21,860 nt of DNA from Chrysochromulina tobinii (GCA_001275005.1 JWZX01002378.1:1-21860); one strand, 5' to 3'. Numbered from the stretch's first letter, positions 1-9,072 are shown. The notes: a model not told the origin generated them from the sequence alone. Program-made: numbers and translations.

Positions 1-395
1 TCGACCCGCTCTCGAGAGGTCAGGTCTACTCGCCGGACCTCCTAAGCGGCATGCAAGGGTCCCTGGAGCCAAGGGCTCCCGTTCCCATCAACGCATGAAG
101 CGGTCATGTTGCCATGCGCGGCGCGGTGCAGCGAGCACATTGCCGTCCGTACGCCGCCCGATTTTAGTATGTGAGACCACCCACTGATCTAAATTGCACG
201 TGGCTCTCGCCGCCGATGCACATGCATGTAACTGGCCGGATATGTGAGTCGGGTAACGGACAGCAGTAACGGCCGGTCTGCTCGTCTTCTGCTCTTCTCT
301 ACACTACACGCATGTAGTTCGAGAGCTGGCCTCACAGGGCCCCCGAGCTCTCAGTCCCGCGATTGCTGCGCGAGCCGCGTGATCCGGTAACCGCC
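1..395. other. 5' flank of the SGNH esterase-like gene
   Basis: No coding frame or RNA gene is recognisable here. The stretch should contain the promoter and 5' leader of the plus-strand gene that follows. The only structure noted is a small perfect hairpin, GGAGCC-aag-GGCTCC, at 65-79. An upstream exon of the next gene cannot be excluded. Confidence 0.4.
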
Positions 396-2243
396 ATGCC
401 GCTCATGCCTCGCTCGCGTCCGGGAAACTACGACCCGACACGCTCGCCGAACTGCACCTCGCCGAGCTCTGCGACATCACATAGCCTCTGCGCACTGAGC
501 CCGGCTTGGCATCCTGCCACGTTGCCACGTAACATATCCATATTCATGGACCAAGGCGTGGTTTACAACGGCAATATTGCACGACTTCGATCGCTGCGGC
601 ACTCTCGTCGCAATCCCCTCGTCGTCGCAGCGTTCGGGGCCTCAATGACGGCCGAGCATGGTGGCCGAGCTCGCCATTTGCACGGCTGCAGATGTGCGCA
701 TCCGGGCTGGCTGCTGCCCATAATCGGGTTGCTCGAGCAGACCTTCACGCAGAGACAAATACGCCTGATCAACGCGGGCCGATCGGGTCACACGCTCGCG
801 GGATATTTGCAATGCTTCGCAAGCCGTGTGCCAGTCGATCTTTCCTTGGTGATCATCGAGGCCAGTTCTGTGCCGCAGCAGCCACATATCGCCGAAGCGC
901 TCATTCGATGGCTGCTCGCTCTGCCGAGTGTACCAGCCGTTCTGCTCCTGCATCTGCCGACGTTCATACGCGTCGAACTGCCTGGCCATTCACGCCCGAA
1001 GTACTTGTGGAGCAGCGAGCACAATGAGGCTGCTCTTACAGCCATAGCGCGGCATTATGAGCTCCCAGTCCTCTCGGCCTACGCTGCCCTCTTCAGCACG
1101 AACGGGCGCTCGGTGACGAGAGAGGGCGCCACAGAAGAGAACACGGGCGCGCTGCTCTGGCCAGGCAGTGCGACGCGTGATGGAACCCATCCCAGGGACA
1201 GCGACCAAGGCCTCCGATACCAGGCATTGGTTGCTGCCCTCGTCAACCGTTTCTTGTTCGCCACCCTTCGGGACGACAACAATCATCATCGTTCTCAAAT
1301 GCATGGGCGAGGGCGACTAAGAGGGCAGCGAGCACGCTGCGTGGAGCTGCCGACGCCCCTTCACGAGCAGACGCCCTCGTGGTTGCCATCCCTGGAGCGA
1401 TGCTTCACATTCGAGCCTCCTGGTCCTGCTCACGCACCCGGGTCTCTACGTCATGGGATGGGTGCCTCGAGCCCACGCGCGACGACCTTTCTCTCGAGCG
1501 TATCTCTGCTTCCCGGTTCCCACGGCTGGGCGTTCACGAAATTTGATAACGCCACGCACGCCGACGGGCGCGGACGGGGTGGAGCCTTGCAAGAGGCAGC
1601 AGCTCCACTGGTGCAAGCGAACCAGGCGAACGCGACTACAGAAGTGGCATGCAGCTCCGCGGCATGCATGCTGCGCCGGGCCCTGCTCCCTCAACGGTTA
1701 GTACTGCGTCGTGGCTCCAGGCAGGGGCTGCCGTTGGCGGTCAAGCCTAAGCCTGGCCTCACTGCCTTCCATGATGGCAGCGTCGCTCTTCTCCGCCTCG
1801 CCTCGCCTTTACCTGCGTCCTCAAATATGACGCCGTCATCGCCTCATGCGGCGCCGTACAGCCCCAGTGTCAGAGGGGCACTCGTGCTCACGCATCTGGA
1901 ATCATACGAAGGCATGGGCATGGCGGCTGTGCAGTGCTTGCACGGGTGCGAGTGCGCCTCACTCATCCTCGACGCGCATCACAGCAGGCGGTCATCCATC
2001 TTCGTGGCCGCTCGCCTCGATCTCTTACTGACGGCGCCCGTGTGTGTGATTTCGGTCACCGTCGTAAACGCCTCGAATTCAGCTGGCAACGGGCACAAGT
2101 TCAAGATTGGCGAGCTCACGCTCAGCGCGCAGCTCGGGACGCAACGGGACCGCGCGGCCAACCGCGGCCGATGGGGGGTGGGTGTAATCGCTAACGCTAT
2201 AGTGGGAGGGTCGTGTCGACGCCCGTTTTTTTCAATTATTTGA
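396..2243 (+). CDS. SGNH/GDSL esterase-like protein with algal C-terminal domain
   Basis: Probably a hydrolase of the SGNH/GDSL superfamily (ester or acetyl-ester cleavage); the substrate is unknown. From the ATG at 396 (context ccgccATGcc) the product is 615 aa. Residues 77-88 read VVAAFGASMTAE, block I with candidate nucleophile Ser83. INAGRSGHT (about 125-133) fits block II. DGTHPRD at about 262-268 fits the block V D-x-x-H pair (Asp262, His265). The usual block III Asn is not evident, because the equivalent strand reads VIIEASSV. After a linker, the C-terminal third carries LTHLESYEGMGMAAVQC and a late GHKFKIGELTL, a Cys-containing beta-rich module I recall following SGNH domains in other algal proteins. 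A later ATG at 546 would give a shorter protein that starts just before the conserved core. No clear signal peptide is visible. The gene is tail-to-tail with the next gene, 139 nt apart. Confidence 0.72.
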   Translation: MPLMPRSRPGNYDPTRSPNCTSPSSATSHSLCALSPAWHPATLPRNISIFMDQGVVYNGNIARLRSLRHSRRNPLVVAAFGASMTAEHGGRARHLHGCRCAHPGWLLPIIGLLEQTFTQRQIRLINAGRSGHTLAGYLQCFASRVPVDLSLVIIEASSVPQQPHIAEALIRWLLALPSVPAVLLLHLPTFIRVELPGHSRPKYLWSSEHNEAALTAIARHYELPVLSAYAALFSTNGRSVTREGATEENTGALLWPGSATRDGTHPRDSDQGLRYQALVAALVNRFLFATLRDDNNHHRSQMHGRGRLRGQRARCVELPTPLHEQTPSWLPSLERCFTFEPPGPAHAPGSLRHGMGASSPRATTFLSSVSLLPGSHGWAFTKFDNATHADGRGRGGALQEAAAPLVQANQANATTEVACSSAACMLRRALLPQRLVLRRGSRQGLPLAVKPKPGLTAFHDGSVALLRLASPLPASSNMTPSSPHAAPYSPSVRGALVLTHLESYEGMGMAAVQCLHGCECASLILDAHHSRRSSIFVAARLDLLLTAPVCVISVTVVNASNSAGNGHKFKIGELTLSAQLGTQRDRAANRGRWGVGVIANAIVGGSCRRPFFSII

Positions 2244-2382
2244 GGCTGATGATCGCGAATGAGTTGAAGCTGGCTGAGTGCCAAGTTAACCGAGGCAACC
2301 AACTATTTGAGTTAACTCGCCCGCTTTCATCAATTCGCACGCAGGACGACACACGTGCGCTATCGCCTCATCGTTCTCGAAC

Positions 2383-2832
2383 CTAGCCATGATGCGCGCC
2401 GCCTCGGAGGTTTAGCAGTGCAATCGCCGCGGCCGTGGCCCCGACGATTGCTGTCGTTGTTATGCTCTGTTCATCCAGGGGCGGAAGCCCAATCTCGCTC
2501 ATCTCCGTATCGTACGAGTAGTCACTCATTGCGTCGCTCATGGAATCGCTCATAGTTGAGTCGCTCATAGCGTCGCTCATTGAGAGGTCGAGGAGATTGG
2601 TGGCTCCCTGGACATAGGCTGCAGCAGTGCGCTGTAGCGACTCGCGCATCATGGTCGCCAGCACGGGAAAAGGGCCCATGAGCAGCGCAACGTTCTGTGG
2701 GTTGTTGTAGATCTGCGGCATGTTCATGAGCTGCGCACCAGCCGGCGCCTGCATCTGGAGGGTTCCATGCCGACGAAGTGCTGGCTGCGTCGATGAAGCG
2801 AGGAGTAGCAGGGCTGCAGTGTCGACCAGCAT
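2383..2832 (-). CDS. small membrane protein with MSD repeats, possibly plastid-targeted
   Basis: A 149-aa protein of unknown function that starts with ATG. The N-terminus (MLVDTAALLLLASS) is a short hydrophobic segment like a signal peptide. It is followed by ALRRHGTLQM, a basic stretch that would suit a transit peptide in an alga with a secondary plastid; this is inference. Residues 85-104 hold five MSD tripeptides spaced 4 or 5 residues apart, then YSYDTEMSE. A second hydrophobic segment, TTAIVGATAAAIALLNL, lies near the C-terminus and could anchor the protein. The gene is head-to-head with the plus-strand gene starting at 3125. No family was recognised; the hydrophobic ends and repeat make coding more likely than chance, but this is the least certain of the main genes. 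Confidence 0.5.
   Translation of the reverse strand: MLVDTAALLLLASSTQPALRRHGTLQMQAPAGAQLMNMPQIYNNPQNVALLMGPFPVLATMMRESLQRTAAAYVQGATNLLDLSMSDAMSDSTMSDSMSDAMSDYSYDTEMSEIGLPPLDEQSITTTAIVGATAAAIALLNLRGGAHHG
2521..2580 (-). repeat. degenerate 12-15 bp tandem repeat encoding MSD units
   Basis: Five copies of a Met-Ser-Asp coding unit lie in frame within the small membrane protein gene (residues 85-104). On the plus strand they appear as recurring 'gtcgctcat' or 'atcgctcat' words. Unit lengths of 12 or 15 bp keep the frame, which supports the reading as coding sequence. Confidence 0.7.
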
Positions 2833-3124
2833 TAATGAGGCTCGAAGACGCCACCTTGGAGTATAATTGGTGCTCGCCTTCCGGACGCCGAGACCGAGAC
2901 GAGATACATGAAATTCATGGATAGTGGAGTGACAGTGGAAGGAAAATTCATCAAAAAAATACAGAGATCGGCAACGGTGGTTGTGTGGTTTCGAGATTGG
3001 GGAAGGAGGTCTGGCCGTTACATCCCTTTTTTCTAAAACGGGTCAGAGCGCTTGCGTTCTTCAATTGACGGACGCCCGACGATTGGCTCTGCCCGACGAC
3101 GCAACCAAACCCATCGCACTTCTC
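2833..3124. promoter_or_regulatory. shared head-to-head intergenic region
   Basis: These 292 nt separate two divergently oriented start codons (2832 on minus, 3125 on plus), so they should contain both promoters and 5' leaders. The segment is locally AT-richer, including a run of seven A at about 2953-2959 and a T-run at about 3027-3033. The plus-strand frame stays open upstream of 3125 back to about 2981, but contains no ATG there. No specific factor site was identified. Confidence 0.5.
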
Positions 3125-4417
3125 ATGGCCGCCATCGCTCGTCGTCCACTCGGCCTATCCACGCACGGCAATCTCCTCTCCTCCCGCAGTGCCACCTCCA
3201 ACCTCTCGTCGTCTCGCAGCGACGCCCTCAAGCCGGGCAAGACACTCGGCAAGGCGGCCAAGGCGACGAAGAAGAAGGCCGCCGCTGCCAATAAGGCCAA
3301 GGCGGCCAAGGTCGCCAAGCAGAGAGCCATCGACGAGAACACTGAAAATGTGCCGCCTTGGAAGCCTAAGCTCAACATCACGCTTGAAGACCTCGAGCGC
3401 ACCAACATCTACAAGCACATCCCGCGCCCGCTGTCCTCTCGCCGCGTCTCCTTTGGATCCGCAGCCGATGGGCGCCCTATCCACCTCTCGACGAGCACGG
3501 CAATGGTGCTGGCATCCATCGCCGAGGAGAACGAGGGCGAGGAGGCTGAGGGTACCATGGCACCCGAGGCGCCCGACTATGAGGCCCTCAAGAAGGCGCG
3601 CCGCGAACGCGCAGTTGCCGCCCGCGCTGCGCGGATGGCCGCAGAGGCGACGGGGCCGCGGCGCATCCCAACAGGCGAGGACTGTCCGGCGGGTCTGGTT
3701 GCTCGCAATGCACTACTCGGCGATTCGCTTGCGGCCCGCATGGCCGCACGCCGCAAAGACAAGCAGAATGCTCGCCTGCAGGCTGCCAAGGTGACAACGC
3801 TGCTCGAGGGCGTCAGCGGTGCGGCGGGATCCGCGCATGGGTTCACGGATGATCTGGAGCGCATGCGGGTCGAACGCGAGCGGCGCGTGAAATCGCTCTT
3901 CTCACAGCTCGAGCAGCTGGGTGCTGGGATGCCGGTTCACCCGAGGAAGCCACTTTTGGCGCTCACCTACAGACCGACGAGCAACAGTGGTGCCAACAGG
4001 AGCAGCTCGTCGACGGCGCTGACAGTCTATCAGAATGAACCGCTTCTCGACGGTCTGCCGGCAGCGACTCTCGTGTCGCTGCTTCGCGGTGAGGGTGCGC
4101 GTCGCATGGCCCCTATCGCACGACAGTGGCTCGCGCAGGGAGGCTCCGCCGACAAGGTCAAAAGTGTCCTCGAGCGTGCGCCTGAGCAGTACCGCGGCCC
4201 GCTGGTTGCGGTGCTCTCGCGACTGCTGTCTGAGGAGGAGACGCCCGAGGACGACGTGCGTATCACGCTGCTCGGCTGCGAAGCAATGCTCAACCATGGC
4301 GGCAAACAGGCCAACAACGAGGAGCGCCCACTCCCTAGGCCCATCACGATGCTGCCCTCATCGCCCCTCGAGGTATGGGAGGCGGACGCCGACGGCAGCT
4401 TCACTCTTCGCGTCTGA
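3125..4417 (+). CDS. basic, largely disordered protein with RVSF (PP1-docking-like) motif
   Basis: A 430-aa protein from the first in-frame ATG (context cttctcATGgcc). Function unknown. The N-terminus is Ser-rich and contains RRPLGLSTH, loosely like a destruction box but lacking Asn at the canonical position. It is followed by a Lys/Ala-rich stretch (about 42-67) that would suit nuclear or DNA association. Residues 75-110 are the most ordered-looking part and end in RRVSFG; RVSF (107-110) matches the RVxF consensus by which many proteins dock protein phosphatase 1. A charged helical region (about 150-260) and a Leu-rich helical C-terminal part (about 310-395) follow, and the protein ends PSSPLEVWEADADGSFTLRV. 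A nuclear or cell-cycle scaffold is one guess, but no domain family was recognised. Confidence 0.7.
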   Translation: MAAIARRPLGLSTHGNLLSSRSATSNLSSSRSDALKPGKTLGKAAKATKKKAAAANKAKAAKVAKQRAIDENTENVPPWKPKLNITLEDLERTNIYKHIPRPLSSRRVSFGSAADGRPIHLSTSTAMVLASIAEENEGEEAEGTMAPEAPDYEALKKARRERAVAARAARMAAEATGPRRIPTGEDCPAGLVARNALLGDSLAARMAARRKDKQNARLQAAKVTTLLEGVSGAAGSAHGFTDDLERMRVERERRVKSLFSQLEQLGAGMPVHPRKPLLALTYRPTSNSGANRSSSSTALTVYQNEPLLDGLPAATLVSLLRGEGARRMAPIARQWLAQGGSADKVKSVLERAPEQYRGPLVAVLSRLLSEEETPEDDVRITLLGCEAMLNHGGKQANNEERPLPRPITMLPSSPLEVWEADADGSFTLRV

Positions 4418-5486
4418 GCGGTCGGAGTGAGGCTCGCGGCGTGATGGGATATCAAGGACTTTCCACCTGTGCAAGCCTCTGGTGGGCTCGGCAGACGTAG
4501 CCACGGCTCACGCAGCGCCGCCCCACTTTATGGTGAATGAGTGGCTGGTGGTGGTGGAGAGCGTAAGCACGGGGATGTGGCATGCTTTCATGCAGTGAGG
4601 TGCGATGCGTGCTCATCGAACATCGAACATTGCGCGAGGCCTCGCTGACGCAGGGACTTGGAGACCCGGTGTCGCGGCCCCGCAAGATCGAAGATGAAGA
4701 TCAAAGCATGCACTGGTTCGAACGTTCGGGTTGATTATGTGCGTGGCTTGTGCGAGGCCGGAGGCGGCAGGCGCGCGTGAGGCGCGCGGCCAGTAAAGAG
4801 CAAAGATGAATGCTTGCGATCGGATCAGGTATCACAGTTTCGCCTTTCGCGCGACGCCGGGAACCCGGGATTCGGTTGTAACTTGTACGATAACACGGTT
4901 CGCTCCGCCCCGGCGCCCCGCTGCGCGGTACCCGTGCGGTACCGCTACCCGGGGGCCTACAAGTACGACGGGTTTTCTTACGGGTATCAGTGGAGGTAGC
5001 TTCGAGAGGTAGAGCTAGAGCTACTTGCGTTGTTAGCTACGCTCGACGACGTGCCCCGGAGCGGAGTGTCATGACGTGTTGACGTCGCTCCGCGCATCCC
5101 GCACACAGATCACAGTCAGCGCCCCACGCCCCCGCCCGACGACGCCCCGACCCCCGTACACACGCATGGGGCACGGAGCTACACGCAGCCCACACTTTCA
5201 CACGTCCGTCGTCTAAAGTCTCACAACGGTGGCCGTAATGAAATGACATCCCGTCTCATTTCTCATTTCTCGTTAGCACGCCGTGCATCGCTGCCCGCCG
5301 CCAGTCCGCATGGCCTTCACTTGTAGCCTCCTCGTCCCGCTGTGCATCCATGCGACGTGACTCCCACTCCTGAGACCTGACAGTCTCCTGAGAAGACGGC
5401 GCCAGCAAATGTCTCACTCACGAGTGGGGACGAGTGTGGTACGAGAGGGGCACCTCGCTCGCAGTCCAATAACCTTCGGGCGATTT
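4418..5486. other. 1.07-kb tail-to-tail intergenic region
   Basis: It lies between two convergent genes and should hold both 3' UTRs. I see no convincing gene or RNA gene. Two overlapping plus-strand frames at 4806-5012 and 4814-4999 are short and unrelated to anything I know. Around 4925-4945 there is a small repeat of GCGGTACC, including a perfect 10-bp palindrome GCGGTACCGC at 4936-4945. Confidence 0.5.
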
Positions 5487-7301
5487 CTACTTCGCCTGCG
5501 CCGCCGCCTTAGCGGCGATGGCGGCTGTGTTCAGCTCCATGTCGAACCCATCCCTCGACTGATTCAAGGTCTCATCCAAAGAGCTGTTGAAGGTGCTCCT
5601 GATTTTGAAGACCGGGTTTGTGCGTGCACGCGACCTCGAGCGCAGCTTCAGGATACCGTACACGAGAGCCGGCGAGACGAGCAGAAGTATGACGACCCCA
5701 ACTCCACCCCAAACTCCAGCGCTGGAGCCACTACCGATGCCACTGCCACTGCCGCTGTCACTGCCACTCGGCGGCGACGGCTCCGCATAACTCGGGAACG
5801 ATACGTCGGCACCGGGTGGGATCTGATGAGGAAACGCCGTGCGCCCAGCGCACTGGTTCACCGTGTCACACGCGAAGGCGAACTCCGGGATGGCTGCCCC
5901 CCCCCTCCGCAGTCCGAAGTTGCACTGCGGCGTGCAAAACTCCGAACATGGGCGTCCTGTGGTGTCGGTGCCATCATGGGCGACACTGCTGTTGGTGCAC
6001 GCGTAGTTTGCGCAGCGGCTGATGCACTCCTGGGCTGAGTCGTGGGTGCACATGTAGGTAGGGGGGTAGGGAAGGCCCTGAAGGAGCCCCGTCGACAGTG
6101 CGTTGCAAGCGGGTGCCGTGCAGAGCCTCAACGTACTCGCATGGGACTCCGCGACCTGCGCGTACGTCGTCGCATTGGCACCGGGCATGTTCAAGCTTGC
6201 CCGAATCATCAGGACGCTCGCGTACTCTCCCAACAGGTCGATGCCACTCTCGCAGAGGCACGTTCCAACCAGAGGCTCGACCTGGTCGACGGAGAATGGC
6301 GGCGAACACTGGGGGTGGGGACATTGGCTCCCGCACTGCGCACGCGAGGCGCAATTGCCCACACAGCCGTCGATCGTAACTGGATTCGAGCACCCGGAGT
6401 TGCCATCAATCTGAGCGCCAGGGTACATGAGATCGTGGAGTGTGATCGCGACGAATTTCGAGAGCACCGGCCGGCACACATTACCGCACATGTTGCCTGC
6501 CGCAAGGAGGCCCGGAATGAGGGGAAAGATGATCGTGAAGAAGGCGCTGCTCTCCCCCGGCCGGGGCAGACCCGTGGGTGGCGCCGGGAGCGCCCCCTCG
6601 GGCAAGAGGCTCACGACGGTGGTCCAGTCGACTTCGCACATGCAATTCACAGCGGCTTCCGAGGACTGCACCATGTGTGCTAGCACGACTTGGCCTAATT
6701 CTTCAGTACCAGGAGACGGCTCCGATGGAAGCCCCGCCAAGGCTGAAAGGAAGAAAGGATCCAAGGATGGGAGCGCCTCAAAGAACCGCGTCATCGCAAG
6801 CTTGCACTGCGTCGAGCACAAATGGGCCGGGCTCATCAGGATGGGGATGGCGGGATAGAACATCGCTCGCGGAATTACAGAGTTGTTCAGCGCCGCCGCA
6901 ATGATCGGTCCAACAACATGGTCGGTCATGAGCCCCCTGTTCGCGGCGCAGGCACAGTCAAACATTTCGTCGAAAGGAATGGCGTGCATTTGCGCATCGG
7001 TAAGATTTTGCGACTGTTGGAATTGAAGCTTGAGGTTTGGCAAAATCTGGGTCACGACAATCTCTCTTCCCAGAGTGGAGCAAGCACAATTTGTCAAAGC
7101 CGTGTTGCTTGCCAAAGCCGTATAGTCCATCGGGGCGCCCCCACCTCCCGTGAGTAGTCCTTGTATGAGTCCCAAACAATGGGTATCGATAGTAGGAATC
7201 AAGAGTTCGCGGCCATGTGAATGCTCGTTCCGCGCCAATTGCAGCTCATGCGTGAAGCTCCCTGCTGCGGAGAGGAGCAGCGAAAGGGCAAAGGCCATCA
7301 T
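5487..7301 (-). CDS. secreted Cys-rich single-pass (type I) membrane protein
   Basis: A 604-aa protein from the ATG at 7301. This start is preferred because a signal peptide (MMAFALSLLLSAAGS) begins there; the open frame upstream has no ATG. The ectodomain (about 18-525) carries repeated cysteine modules. CxC pairs lie at 72/74, 116/118, 220/222 and 348/350, alternating with Cx3C or Cx4C pairs at 162/166, 272/276 and 394/399 that are each followed by an amphipathic Leu-rich stretch. A denser Cys cluster occupies about 304-332. N-glycosylation sequons include NLT, NNS, NAT and NSS. A Gly/Ser linker (about 510-529) precedes one transmembrane segment (about 530-552), a basic stop-transfer (KLRSRSRAR) and a tail of about 50 residues. 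This suggests a surface receptor or adhesin. No known family was recognised. Confidence 0.8.
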   Translation of the reverse strand: MMAFALSLLLSAAGSFTHELQLARNEHSHGRELLIPTIDTHCLGLIQGLLTGGGGAPMDYTALASNTALTNCACSTLGREIVVTQILPNLKLQFQQSQNLTDAQMHAIPFDEMFDCACAANRGLMTDHVVGPIIAAALNNSVIPRAMFYPAIPILMSPAHLCSTQCKLAMTRFFEALPSLDPFFLSALAGLPSEPSPGTEELGQVVLAHMVQSSEAAVNCMCEVDWTTVVSLLPEGALPAPPTGLPRPGESSAFFTIIFPLIPGLLAAGNMCGNVCRPVLSKFVAITLHDLMYPGAQIDGNSGCSNPVTIDGCVGNCASRAQCGSQCPHPQCSPPFSVDQVEPLVGTCLCESGIDLLGEYASVLMIRASLNMPGANATTYAQVAESHASTLRLCTAPACNALSTGLLQGLPYPPTYMCTHDSAQECISRCANYACTNSSVAHDGTDTTGRPCSEFCTPQCNFGLRRGGAAIPEFAFACDTVNQCAGRTAFPHQIPPGADVSFPSYAEPSPPSGSDSGSGSGIGSGSSAGVWGGVGVVILLLVSPALVYGILKLRSRSRARTNPVFKIRSTFNSSLDETLNQSRDGFDMELNTAAIAAKAAAQAK

Positions 7302-7809
7302 TTCTCCGCGGGGAATCGTTGATGAAAAACTGCGAACGAAACTTGGTCGGCGGCTCCGATCCACAAAAACACCGGCGCGCCGGGATGCGTCCCGTTCCCA
7401 ACTTGCCGCCCGCCACCGCGCGGTATGCCAAGGCGTTAATGTGTGTGAGGTGTGTTTTCTCTATGATTTCTGCATTTCTCTGGAAGACACCTAGACACGG
7501 AACGCCCGGTACGTCGGAACGTCCCGTGTCCTGCTCCGGCTCCCCCCGGTGTTTTTGAAACGGGCACATTCACACTCGCGGCTCACACAGGCGGCGCAAG
7601 TTCGAAAAAGTTCGAAGATACGGTTCCGACAAAGTTGACGTTCTCGCATCTCCCGAGGGCGAGGCCGTATGCGTTCGGCCCGAAACCATTCGCGGCGGCC
7701 GTCCGCGCGTTATATTTCGTTGGTATTTGATTCACATCGTAGATCTCGAGAATTGTCTTATACGGCGTCTCTATACACTACCCGGTCTCGGTCTATTGAA
7801 ATTTGCTAT
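7302..7809. other. intergenic region upstream of the Cys-rich membrane protein gene
   Basis: These 508 nt contain the promoter of the minus-strand gene ending at 5487 and the 3' UTR of the minus-strand gene ending at 7810. The only structure noted is AAGTTCGAA repeated 10 bp apart (7598-7606 and 7608-7616), each copy carrying a TTCGAA palindrome. No gene is seen. Confidence 0.45.
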
Positions 7810-9072
7810 TCATATCAATGGCACCGACCCCGCCGCATGGACGCTAATTGATCGGCAGTTCGCGTCGCGCTGGTGTGACAGCGACGGCAACAGGTTGTTC
7901 AACAGGGAGGCCGTCTCATCTTCCGCCGCTCGTTGCCGTTCGGCCACAGCGGAGGAGATCGCCGTCTGACTTGGTGGCGGTAGGCCCAGCCGGAGCAAGC
8001 GTGCACGCGTGGAGCTGCAAGCCGGCGCCTCCACTGCCGCATCCCGGCCGTACTCCCACCGAAACGAGGCTGTGGCGGCGGCGGCGGCAGCAGCGGCAGC
8101 AGCAGCGTGATCGACCGCACCACTGCTCGCGCGGTCGGTCCCGTCGGTGGCTCGGTCGTGGACGCTCGCTGTGGGCCCCTCCACACCCACTGACGGGCGA
8201 CTGCGGCCAGTCGCACTGCTCGAGGCGCCCCGCGCACAACCCGTTCCCACAAGACTGAAAATGGACGAGCCACGGTGGCGGCTGCGAGACGCCGTGCCCG
8301 CGCCACCATCGGGTTCCTCGGCAAGCGAGTCGCGGCGCGAGGAGCTCGTCCACTCGGCCGGTGATCGTCGGTTGGGCGCCGTATTGGGCGCATCCGGGTC
8401 GATCTCCCATGGCACGCCCTCGGCCTCGATCTCAGTCCTCGGTCGTGGGCGGGCGAGCGGCCGCAGAATCTGACGCTTCTCCTCCTCACTGAATGAAAAC
8501 ATGCCCGACTCGACTTTGCTCGGCACCTCGAAACGTCGCAGCGAGCGCACCGTCGTAAAGTAGATGGCGAGCAAGAAGCCACACGCCGTGAGCGAGACCC
8601 CCCAGCGCGCGAGCACGTGCTCGCGTGTGAGCGACCACATGACCACGGCGAAGAAGAAGGCAACCAGCGCGCATGTAAACAGGAAGAGCACGTACTGATA
8701 CTCCTGGATGACGAGCTCTATCGCGCGCCCCAGAGAGCCATCTGGCCCTCGGAGAGCAAGGTTGGGTGCCAAGAAGGTGATGAGCATGGAGCCCCAGAGC
8801 GCGAAGAGCGAGAAGCCGGTCGCGCAGAGCAGACAAATCGGGTACGTGGTGTCTGCACACACGAATTCGGATGGATCGCACACGTCCCTCATGCGACTGT
8901 GCGATACATACTTCGTGAAGAGCATCGCGTCGAATGAAATGCCCGCGAGCAGCGCGGAGAGGGTAGCAAGTTGATTGCAATTCTTGATAAAGAATTTCAG
9001 CTCACGATGACTGACGGCGAGCATGGCCACGCGAGTCGAGGTCTCGAGCTCGCCGCGACCGGCTTTGAGCAT
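7810..9072 (-). CDS. Orai-like four-transmembrane protein (putative Ca2+ channel family)
   Basis: A 420-aa protein from the ATG at 9072. Four hydrophobic segments lie at about 34-54, 78-102, 125-147 and 157-177. TM1 contains SALLAG, aligning with the SALLSG of animal Orai TM1. TM2 contains LFAL followed by ITFLAPNLALRGPDGS, resembling LFALMISTCILPNIEA of Orai. This supports membership of, or distant relationship to, the Orai/CRACM store-operated calcium channel family. In this alignment the animal selectivity-filter Glu position is Phe, and an acidic residue (Asp48) sits four positions earlier, so ion selectivity cannot be assumed. After TM4 comes a cytosolic Ser/Arg/Ala-rich disordered tail of about 240 residues, with an Ala run coded by a GCN repeat near 8074-8109. 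Relationship is inferred from motif and topology only. Confidence 0.68.
   Translation of the reverse strand: MLKAGRGELETSTRVAMLAVSHRELKFFIKNCNQLATLSALLAGISFDAMLFTKYVSHSRMRDVCDPSEFVCADTTYPICLLCATGFSLFALWGSMLITFLAPNLALRGPDGSLGRAIELVIQEYQYVLFLFTCALVAFFFAVVMWSLTREHVLARWGVSLTACGFLLAIYFTTVRSLRRFEVPSKVESGMFSFSEEEKRQILRPLARPRPRTEIEAEGVPWEIDPDAPNTAPNRRSPAEWTSSSRRDSLAEEPDGGAGTASRSRHRGSSIFSLVGTGCARGASSSATGRSRPSVGVEGPTASVHDRATDGTDRASSGAVDHAAAAAAAAAAATASFRWEYGRDAAVEAPACSSTRARLLRLGLPPPSQTAISSAVAERQRAAEDETASLLNNLLPSLSHQRDANCRSISVHAAGSVPLI

Noticed and set aside
4700-4735. GGTTCGAA word resembling a tRNA T-arm / B box
   Set aside because: No matching A box, acceptor stem or cloverleaf could be drawn around it.
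4806-5012. Possible small genes (68 and 61 codons) in two overlapping frames
   Set aside because: Short, no recognisable motif beyond Tyr/Arg-rich composition, and no way to choose between the frames.
5409-6683. Plus-strand open frames of 209 and 213 codons
   Set aside because: They lie opposite the Cys-rich membrane protein, which has a signal peptide, patterned cysteines and a TM segment; the plus-strand products show no such order.
7598-7616. TTCGAA repeats as a heat-shock element
   Set aside because: Spacing does not follow the nGAAnnTTCn arrangement and there is no supporting context.
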